From contig JBDKGH010000109.1 in NCBI GenBank assembly GCA_039798265.1, positions 1 through 29,367 of the forward strand: a stretch of DNA of 29,367 nt, read 5' to 3'. This document shows, one piece after another, positions 23,460 through 29,367 of this stretch; the first letter of the stretch is position 1, and every line of letters starts with the position of its first letter. A program made the translations under genes and the position numbers. The notes under the pieces were generated by a model, which searched no databases, was not told where the DNA came from, and saw nothing but the letters and a program-made list of their open reading frames with translations. The DNA comes from JBDKGH01 sp039798265 (GTDB lineage: Bacteria > Bacteroidota > Bacteroidia > Flavobacteriales_D > Sanyastnellaceae).

Positions 23460-24140
23460 TTAATCCACTTTGTATACCTTGATCAACTCCACTTCGAAAA
23501 TCAATGTAGAATGAGGAGGAATAACGCCGTTGTCGCGCTCACCATAGCCAAGGCTAGATGGAATGTAAAACATCGCTTTTGTTCCTTCGCTCAACAATTG
23601 GAAACCTTCTGTCCAACCTGCTACCACTTGATTCAATGGGAATGTAACAGGCGCACCGCGCTTGATAGAGCTATCGAAGATGTTACCATCAATCAATTTA
23701 CCTTCGTAATGAACGGTAATGCTATCATTAGCATCTGGCTTAATGCCGGTTCCTGCAGAAAGGATTTTGTATTGAAGACCAGAAGCAGTGGTTTGTACAC
23801 CTTCTTTGCCTTTGTTTTCTTCCAAAAATTTAGCACCCGTTTCAATAGCTTCTTTGTTGGCACGCTGCGACAATTGTTCGCGGATGTAAGCATCAGCGTC
23901 AATCAATTCGATTACGGCTGTGCTATCTTGATGATCTTTCAAGCCTTTCAACAAAAGATCGAGATTAAGACCTTCAATTTTAGCTTGTTTGAAATCTTCT
24001 GCCATGGCTACTCCGATAGAGTAAGAAAGACTATCGTTGCTGTCTTTAAGTTCAGCGCTACCACCTTTGTTGCCGTAGCAAGATGTCATGGCGATCGCAG
24101 CACCTACTGCTACACCAATGAACGGAATTGATTTTTTCAT
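23460..24140 (-). CDS. FKBP-type peptidyl-prolyl isomerase lipoprotein
   Basis: A 226-residue paralogue of the next gene downstream. The signal peptide MKKSIPFIGVAVGAAIAMTS leads to a lipobox Cys at residue 21 (MTSC), so it should be lipid-anchored to a membrane and work in the periplasm. The FKBP_N region (NDSLSYSIGVAMAEDFKQA, 35-53) and the catalytic domain (about 130-222) are intact: VHYEG, FDSS, VVAGW (172-176), GYGERDNGVIPPHSTLIFEVEL near the end. Its active-site loop is the standard IPPHST type, unlike its neighbour. The two probably arose by tandem duplication followed by a split between anchored and soluble forms. A candidate promoter region with direct repeats lies upstream. Confidence 0.92.
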   Translation of the reverse strand: MKKSIPFIGVAVGAAIAMTSCYGNKGGSAELKDSNDSLSYSIGVAMAEDFKQAKIEGLNLDLLLKGLKDHQDSTAVIELIDADAYIREQLSQRANKEAIETGAKFLEENKGKEGVQTTASGLQYKILSAGTGIKPDANDSITVHYEGKLIDGNIFDSSIKRGAPVTFPLNQVVAGWTEGFQLLSEGTKAMFYIPSSLGYGERDNGVIPPHSTLIFEVELIKVYKVD

Positions 24141-24179
24141 TAGACTGGTTTTCTATTTAAAGTGGCGCGAATCTAAGGG

Positions 24180-24208
24180 ATTTTATCCCATCCTCCCGCA
24201 TTTTATCC
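24180..24208 (-). promoter_or_regulatory. Direct repeats GGATAAAAT upstream of the FKBP lipoprotein gene
   Basis: On the minus strand GGATAAAAT occurs at 24200-24208 and again at 24180-24188, 20 bases apart centre to centre, about two helical turns. A partial -7 match, TAGATTCG (seven of eight to TAnnTTTG), follows directly at about 24168-24175, roughly 30 bases before the ATG at 24140. The arrangement resembles binding sites for a regulator at the -33 region. The inner copy is also part of a small palindrome GGGATAAAATCCC. Confidence 0.35.
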
Positions 24209-24231
24209 ATTGTTGGGAATTCGACTGAAAA

Positions 24232-25002
24232 TCAACGGGAAAACACCCAATTGTTTTCACTCGATAAGGCTGCATTAAAACGGTATCCTTGCGTGTCAAA
24301 GGCCTTTAAATGCTCAACTTGAGTAATTTTATTTTCTACGATAAACTTCGCCATATATCCACGTGCGAGTTTTGCATAGGTAGAAACGATCGTGTATTTA
24401 TCTCCTTTTTTCTCCTTAAACTCACAGTGAACTACCCTCCTATTCAGTGCCTTTACATCAATTGCCTTAAAGTATTCCTGCGAGGCCAAATTGACCAATA
24501 CCCCTTTTTCATCTACTTCTTCTTGCACAAATGCGGTCACCTTTTTTTGCCAAAAAGCATAGAGTGAAGGAGTCTTTTTATCGGGTTGAAAAGGTGTCCC
24601 CATCATTAAGCGATATGGTTGTATAAGATCCATCGGACGAAGAATGCCATACAAACCGCTGAGGATACGAAGGTGCTTTTGAGCAAAGTTGAGTTGAACC
24701 TTGGTAAAGGTGTGAGCTTCCATACCGCGATATACATCGCCTTTAAACATCAGAATAGCCTGCAATGCGTTCTCTGGATGAAAAGGCAGTTGCCATGCGC
24801 TGTAACGTCGTTTGTTCAACTCGGAAAGGTCCACACTTAGATCCATCATCTTACCCAGATCTTTGGCCGTTTTTTTCTTTAATACCTGAACGAGCTTTTC
24901 TGCCTCTGGCAAAAAAGGTGCTTCGGTATGCATCAAGTGAGGAAAGTGCGATTGATCATCGATCAGTTTCGCGGGAGAGATTACTGCTATCAGTTGAGCC
25001 AT
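24232..25002 (-). CDS. yaaA: YaaA peroxide-stress protein (DUF328 family)
   Basis: A 256-residue protein, full length for the family. Characteristic stretches are SPAK (9-12), NKRRYSAWQLPF (63-74), FKGDVYRGM (86-94), LRILSGLYGILRPMD (111-125) and, near the C-terminus, AKLARGYMAKFIVEN. In E. coli, YaaA is part of the OxyR regulon and lowers free iron during peroxide stress, limiting Fenton damage; DNA binding has also been reported. Here it starts 15 bases after the SGNH hydrolase gene on the same strand, so the two may be co-transcribed. Nothing in the sequence shows OxyR control. Confidence 0.93.
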   Translation of the reverse strand: MAQLIAVISPAKLIDDQSHFPHLMHTEAPFLPEAEKLVQVLKKKTAKDLGKMMDLSVDLSELNKRRYSAWQLPFHPENALQAILMFKGDVYRGMEAHTFTKVQLNFAQKHLRILSGLYGILRPMDLIQPYRLMMGTPFQPDKKTPSLYAFWQKKVTAFVQEEVDEKGVLVNLASQEYFKAIDVKALNRRVVHCEFKEKKGDKYTIVSTYAKLARGYMAKFIVENKITQVEHLKAFDTQGYRFNAALSSENNWVFSR

Positions 25003-25017
25003 GTGTTATGCTGAATA

Positions 25018-26349
25018 TCAGCGACGTGCTAAGTAGTCGCCAAATGATTTTTGAAAGGCGGCGTACATCAAATCGGCTTCGTACTCGTAACCTGTTTTGG
25101 TAAAATGTATCCGGTCTTTGGCGGCTAAATTAGCATCAACCCAATAATCTATTGCACCCAAACCGCCCATGATTTCAAAAAAATCAAAAACTGCTCCTTG
25201 GTGACGTTGCGCTAAATTCATCATAGCCAATTGTACCTGTGGTCCATTGGGATTGGGATACCTGCGATCATAATACGTATCGTTATTGGTGATGAAAAGA
25301 AAACAGGTCTTGGGATTGGCCGCTTTGAACTGGGTGATCAAGCTATCATATCGCGCTTCGAAGGCCAATCGATCAAAATCTGACTTCGGGCAATTAGCGT
25401 CATTAACGCCTATGGCAAAAACAACAACATCTGTTTTTAGCGTGGCAATTTGATTTTTGAAATCAGGACACTTCAAATAGCTGTAGGTTCCTGCACCATT
25501 TACACCTATCGTGTTGTAGGTAATGCCGTTGTTATTATCACCCAAGTAAACGCCTTGCAGTGTAAAAGAACCGGGTAAAGAATCGGTGCGGTGAATAGAC
25601 ACATCTAACTGATCCATCGATGGAGAAAAAATCCACTCTTTAAAACCAGCAAGGGTATCTACCTTTTCTTCCAACACCTTCACCGAGGAAACCAATTCAA
25701 CCTGCATATTGGATGTAGCTGAAAAGTACACGCGTACTTTATTGAAAGGATAAGCCAAGCTATCTGACTTAAGCAAGCTGAGCTGAAAAGAAGCCACTGA
25801 ATCGTTGGTGGTAGCGGCGATACCGCTCATTCCCCATCGGGCACTGTGCGAACTCACGCTACTTCGTTGGCCTTGCCATTTACCGGTGTAGGTGCACTTC
25901 ATGCTTTTGGGAGCATTCGTACCCGCTAGTTGGTAAGGAAAAACAAATCCGCGCTCACCTTCTACACCATAGGTCAGTTCGGCAAAATTGGATCGTAATT
26001 TATCGGTCAATGCACCGCCTTGTACGTGACTGCCCCCGATGTGCAGGATATTTATTTTTCCATCACCATCAAAGATGAGTCGTTCAAAACGAGCAAAGAG
26101 TTCATCCCATTTTTCATGACCTCCGGGAAATTGCAATTCGTTTTTTGAGTAATTGATAAACGAATACGCCTGTGGAATAGACGTGTACGAATAGCGGCGA
26201 CTGGCCATGCGGGCTTCACTTGGCCACCACGCATGGATAAGGGCTGGCAGGCTAATGAGCGCTACTAAGAAGAAGAACACTGCGCGTTTCTTCTTGCTTT
26301 TTTTTACGGGCCGAATATTCATTCGGTTGTTCTGCTCTCCTGCTTTCAT
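25018..26349 (-). CDS. Membrane-anchored SGNH/GDSL hydrolase with inserted beta domain
   Basis: A 443-residue protein with a basic N-terminus and one hydrophobic segment (KKRAVFFFLVALISLPALIH, about 20-39) that acts as an anchor or uncleaved signal. The SGNH catalytic blocks are visible: ILHIGGSHVQGG (101-112) with nucleophile Ser107, GVNGAG (282-287), FAIGVNDAN (311-319) with Asn316, and DRIHFTKTGY (412-421) with Asp412 and His415. About 135 residues between the first two blocks form an added beta-rich region, as seen in peptidoglycan O-acetylesterases of the Ape1/PatB kind. An esterase acting on cell-wall or surface polysaccharide is therefore plausible, but unproven. The first ATG (26349) or the one at 26322 may be used. 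A terminator upstream separates it from the LOG gene. Confidence 0.82.
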   Translation of the reverse strand: MKAGEQNNRMNIRPVKKSKKKRAVFFFLVALISLPALIHAWWPSEARMASRRYSYTSIPQAYSFINYSKNELQFPGGHEKWDELFARFERLIFDGDGKINILHIGGSHVQGGALTDKLRSNFAELTYGVEGERGFVFPYQLAGTNAPKSMKCTYTGKWQGQRSSVSSHSARWGMSGIAATTNDSVASFQLSLLKSDSLAYPFNKVRVYFSATSNMQVELVSSVKVLEEKVDTLAGFKEWIFSPSMDQLDVSIHRTDSLPGSFTLQGVYLGDNNNGITYNTIGVNGAGTYSYLKCPDFKNQIATLKTDVVVFAIGVNDANCPKSDFDRLAFEARYDSLITQFKAANPKTCFLFITNNDTYYDRRYPNPNGPQVQLAMMNLAQRHQGAVFDFFEIMGGLGAIDYWVDANLAAKDRIHFTKTGYEYEADLMYAAFQKSFGDYLARR

Positions 26350-26365
26350 TTACTCTAGCAAGAAA

Positions 26366-26405
26366 CGAAAAGCGCCCGCTAAATTGTGCGGGCGCTTGTT
26401 TTTGT
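26366..26405 (-). terminator. Intrinsic terminator after the LOG-family gene
   Basis: AAGCGCCCGC (26370-26379) pairs perfectly with GCGGGCGCTT (26388-26397) around an 8-base loop. On the minus strand the stem is followed by a T-rich tail (TTTTCGTTT). It lies 33 bases after the LOG stop and 17-21 bases before the SGNH hydrolase start, so the latter needs its own promoter or read-through. A T-rich run also follows on the plus strand. Confidence 0.85.
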
Positions 26406-26429
26406 TTCTCACAAAATACTGTGCAAACC

Positions 26430-27137
26430 TTAGAAGTTTGGTTTAAGTAAGTATTGCGAGTAAAATTTGTCAATCTCATCCACGGCTTCTTGAGCGGTAT
26501 CTACCACTACAAATAAGTGCATATCTTCTGGACTGATGTTACGGGCTTGCTCAAGCAAAACGGTTTTTATCCAACCTACCAATCCATCCCAGAAAGAGTG
26601 TCCTACAAGGATGATCGGGAATCGACCGATTTTGTCTGTTTGAATTAAGGTTAAGGCCTCAAACAATTCATCGAGTGTACCAAAACCGCCGGGCATCACT
26701 ACGAAACCTTGGCTGTATTTGATGAACATAACCTTACGAACGAAAAAGTAATCGAAGTTGATGTCTTTGTCGTGATCGATATAAGGATTGCTGTGTTGCT
26801 CGAAAGGAAGTTTAATATTTAAACCTACACTGGTTCCATTTCCTTCGCGCGCACCTTTATTACCCGCTTCCATGATACCAGGGCCACCACCAGTGATCAC
26901 ACCGTAGCCACGCTGGGTGAGCAAAAATGCGATATCGCGAGCTGTTTGGTAATACGGATTATCGGGCTTCGTACGTGCAGATCCGAAGATGGTCACACAA
27001 GGTCCTATGACGCCCATGCGTTCATACCCTTCTACAAATTCGCCCATGATCTTAAAGATCGACCATGAGTCATTGCTCTTCACCTCGTTCCATGAACGTG
27101 GCTTGAACTTGTTTACAATTCTACTGTCTTTTTCCAT
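26430..27137 (-). CDS. LOG-family protein (TIGR00730-type Rossmann fold, putative nucleoside 5'-monophosphate phosphoribohydrolase)
   Basis: A 235-residue protein. After a charged N-terminal region of about 45 residues comes the LOG Rossmann domain: FGSART (51-56), GGGPGIMEAGNKGA (83-96), and the hallmark PGGFGTLDELFEAL (149-162), preceded by RKVMF (134-138). These motifs form the active site of enzymes that release free bases, including cytokinins, from nucleoside monophosphates. They were long misannotated as lysine decarboxylases; the bacterial substrate is often unknown. The ATG at 27137 gives MEKDSRIVNKFKPRSW, consistent with the longer LOG subgroup. It has a strong terminator after it and is separated by 81 bases from the T9SS cargo gene upstream. 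Confidence 0.9.
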   Translation of the reverse strand: MEKDSRIVNKFKPRSWNEVKSNDSWSIFKIMGEFVEGYERMGVIGPCVTIFGSARTKPDNPYYQTARDIAFLLTQRGYGVITGGGPGIMEAGNKGAREGNGTSVGLNIKLPFEQHSNPYIDHDKDINFDYFFVRKVMFIKYSQGFVVMPGGFGTLDELFEALTLIQTDKIGRFPIILVGHSFWDGLVGWIKTVLLEQARNISPEDMHLFVVVDTAQEAVDEIDKFYSQYLLKPNF

Positions 27138-27218
27138 AAATATGTATTCTTTCTATCTATTCCAATTATTGCTTTTCTTTCCAAAAAAAGTAAAAGCGGA
27201 GGGTAAAGATAGAAGGAA

Positions 27219-29367
27219 TTAGCGGATGATCATCACACTACCGTAGAGAATCTTCTTGTCGTTTCTCACATCGTGGTAATCAAAACGATAAGAATAAAGA
27301 CCATCAGGAGCGTAATATCCACTGCTCGTCATATTTCCTTGCCAAGGAGACTGGGGATCATTAGTGTAATAGACCAAATCGCCCCAACGATCAAAAATAC
27401 GCAGTTCGAACTCGAGTATGCCATAAGTCACAGGCATCCAAACATCGTTCAATCCATCGTTATTCGGTGTAAACGTATTGGGTATATAAACGGATGGTGA
27501 GCAGTCTTGAAGTTCTACTACTGTTTGATCCGACAACTCACCACATTCATTACCTAAGGTTACACTGTACGGACCGGGAACGGTTACATATATAAAGGAT
27601 GTGGTATCGCCTGTACTCCAAAGAAAATACTGGTTGGCCACATTGGTAGCATCGATTAAGAGCGGTTCATCAACGCATCCAAACATGATCTCATCCAAAT
27701 CCAATACGGGCAGATCTATCCAAGCTATGTTTACGGTATCTCTCGAAGTGCACGTCCAATTGGATGCGGTGAAAATATAATCAGCTGGTGCATTCACTGT
27801 TATTTCTGTACCGCTATATCCCAAGTTCCATGTTCCCACTATTCCACTCGTAGAAAGGGTAATAGAATCTTGCGGACAGATCTCTGCATCAGGGCCTAAA
27901 TCAATGATCGGATATTCAATGACATCTACAAAAATGGTATCGTAAACAGGGCAACCAGAGTTGGGGTAAACAAAAGATAAGTTTCCTTCCGTACCAACTG
28001 TAGTAGAATTGCCCATGTCACCGTTGCTCCATTCTCCATTATATCCTGCGAAAACATTGATGGTGGAGCCTTCACATACGTTTTGAACGTCATCACCCAA
28101 ATCGATAACCGGCATGCTGGTTACAAATACTTGAACAGCGTCTGTGGCCGAGCATCCATCTAATGTGGCGGTAACGGTATAAACACCTGCTTGATCAACT
28201 GTAATGAGATAGGTTTCGTCACTGGTACTCCAAACTACATTATCCCATCCTGTATTTACTGCGAGCTGAGCGAAGTCGCCTTCGCAAATGGTCACATCGT
28301 CACCAGCATCGGGCGTGGGAAGTGGCGTAACAAATACATCATAATCAGTAGAGGTTGGACAGATGCCACCTGTGGCATAATTCACAGTGAATGTTCCATC
28401 TCCTGTAGTGGTTGGATCAAACGTGCCAAATGTTGCATCAGTAATACCTGGACCTGACCAAAAGCCGCCAGTTGTTGCTGTAGACATATTGACCGGATCA
28501 CCATCCGCACAGATAAGTCCAGGATCGTCAATGGTTACAATAGGCAATGCAGCTACTTCGATTAGAATATTAGCTGTTGCATCACAAAAATCAGGTGCAA
28601 CAAAGTTGATGTTATAAATTCCCTGTCCTATAGATGGATCAAAAACACCACCCGTCATCCCTGGTCCTACATATATACCAGGTAAGTTGCAAACGATCAC
28701 AAAAGGACTACTTGTTTCACAGATGGCCGGCACAGGATCGATAATCGGTGTAGGAACAGGGTTTACCTCGATTTGATAGTTCGTGGTATAGGTCATACAC
28801 ATGGGAGGATCACTTCCTGTTTCTACGATGTTGAATAAGCCAGCACCAGCCACAGCCGGATCAAACGTGGCCATGATACCGAAATCAGTGATACCAGGAC
28901 CTACAAAAGCGGCATTAGGTCCCATGGCAGGAATATCCACAGTAGATCCATTCACACACACTTCACCCAAATCCACTATATTGTTTTGAATGATGTCTGG
29001 ATTCACTACTAATAAGAATGTAGCGGGGTTGAAACAGGGTAGGTTGACCGTGTAAGTATAAACAGCGGTAACGTTGGCACTTCCGATTTGTCCAAATGAA
29101 TTGATGCCTGGGCCTGACCATTGTCCTCCAGGTATATCAGCGAACAATAAGACACTTTCTCCTTGACAGATTTGAGATGGTCCTGAAATCACTGGTGTGG
29201 TATAACCTGAAGGCGTAAAGTTGACAGAGAGATCACAAGCAACTAAACCCGAACAAGCATTAAAGGAAGTCCATTCATCTGTTTCAGAAAAATAAACGTA
29301 ATCGCCGTTAGCATCCAGTGCTACGAGCGTAAGTGTAAATACAGTAGGAACCGATGGTGATGGAAGC
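27219..29367 (-). CDS. Ig-like repeat surface protein with T9SS type B sorting domain, 5' end outside window
   Basis: At least 715 residues are visible, and the frame stays open to the window edge, so the true start lies beyond 29367. A GTG codon at 29192 is internal; upstream codons in frame read ...VFTLTLVALDANGDYVYFS..., clearly protein-like. The visible part is a chain of cysteine-containing Ig-like units of about 75-90 residues, each opening near a C-E/Q-G-(D/E)-S type turn (ICQGESVLLF, ICEGDFAQLAVN, VCEGSTINVFAG, ICPQDSITLSTSG). Several units contain WSGPGI or YVGPGM turns. The C-terminal 89 residues are the type B CTD: VYIPNTFTPNNDGLNDVWMP, IFDRWGDLVYY, ending SVMIIR. It is expected to leave the cell through T9SS; adhesin-like function is an inference. 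Confidence 0.9.
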   Translation of the reverse strand, partial: LPSPSVPTVFTLTLVALDANGDYVYFSETDEWTSFNACSGLVACDLSVNFTPSGYTTPVISGPSQICQGESVLLFADIPGGQWSGPGINSFGQIGSANVTAVYTYTVNLPCFNPATFLLVVNPDIIQNNIVDLGEVCVNGSTVDIPAMGPNAAFVGPGITDFGIMATFDPAVAGAGLFNIVETGSDPPMCMTYTTNYQIEVNPVPTPIIDPVPAICETSSPFVIVCNLPGIYVGPGMTGGVFDPSIGQGIYNINFVAPDFCDATANILIEVAALPIVTIDDPGLICADGDPVNMSTATTGGFWSGPGITDATFGTFDPTTTGDGTFTVNYATGGICPTSTDYDVFVTPLPTPDAGDDVTICEGDFAQLAVNTGWDNVVWSTSDETYLITVDQAGVYTVTATLDGCSATDAVQVFVTSMPVIDLGDDVQNVCEGSTINVFAGYNGEWSNGDMGNSTTVGTEGNLSFVYPNSGCPVYDTIFVDVIEYPIIDLGPDAEICPQDSITLSTSGIVGTWNLGYSGTEITVNAPADYIFTASNWTCTSRDTVNIAWIDLPVLDLDEIMFGCVDEPLLIDATNVANQYFLWSTGDTTSFIYVTVPGPYSVTLGNECGELSDQTVVELQDCSPSVYIPNTFTPNNDGLNDVWMPVTYGILEFELRIFDRWGDLVYYTNDPQSPWQGNMTSSGYYAPDGLYSYRFDYHDVRNDKKILYGSVMIIR

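Noticed and set aside
23433..24131. Open plus-strand frame of 232 codons
   Set aside because: It is antisense to the FKBP lipoprotein gene, whose motifs are complete. Its translation has no domain, and no start signal supports it.

Overview
The window looks like a chromosomal segment from a gliding or T9SS-bearing member of the Bacteroidota, most likely Flavobacteriales or a close relative. The evidence is four large secreted proteins with type IX secretion C-terminal domains, a PorT-type T9SS barrel, a GldF-type gliding ABC permease, DUF4293 and DUF4199 proteins, a Rho with a long Asn/Arg/Gln-rich insertion, and TAnnTTTG-type -7 promoter boxes with few Shine-Dalgarno sites. No rRNA, tRNA, CRISPR array, insertion sequence or phage gene was found. 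Placement below phylum is inference.

Layout. 1-1170: the last codons of moaC, overlapping a MobA-like molybdenum-cofactor gene. 1265-3988: a PKD-rich T9SS type B cargo protein. 4076-6838: ffh, purC and a small unknown gene on the plus strand. 6844-8699: a minus-strand run of a DUF62/SAM hydroxide adenosyltransferase-like gene, an ABM-fold monooxygenase-like gene and gldF. 8829-9839: phoH. 9836-11175: a lipoprotein and a DUF4293 membrane protein. 11384-14650: rho, a DUF4199-like membrane protein and porT. 14658-21309: two more T9SS cargo proteins on the minus strand, one type B with two propeller-like regions and one type A with a seven-repeat FG-GAP propeller. Between them lies about 600 bp with a strong terminator and what looks like a decayed gene. 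21535-22631: a DinB-like protein divergent from an LPP20-type lipoprotein. 22663-25002: two FKBP isomerases and YaaA. 25018-27137: an SGNH hydrolase and a LOG-family protein. 27219-end: a fourth T9SS cargo protein, type B, whose start lies outside the window.

How the genes fit together. Much of the window concerns the cell surface. GldF belongs to the gliding/T9SS apparatus and PorT is a T9SS outer-membrane component. The four CTD proteins are expected T9SS substrates, and the two FKBPs could help fold exported proteins in the periplasm. The rest is housekeeping: Moco synthesis, SRP targeting, purine synthesis, PhoH, Rho termination, and peroxide stress.

The most interesting points are five. 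A DUF62 protein appears to have lost all three catalytic-triad residues. Rho carries a roughly 200-residue disordered insertion whose composition is echoed in the PhoH tail. The MobA-like protein has an N-terminal MobB-like domain without a P-loop. The FG-GAP T9SS protein has codon usage that suggests very high expression. A small frameshifted WG-repeat-like remnant lies in the largest non-coding gap. I did not find a clear previously undescribed multi-gene system.
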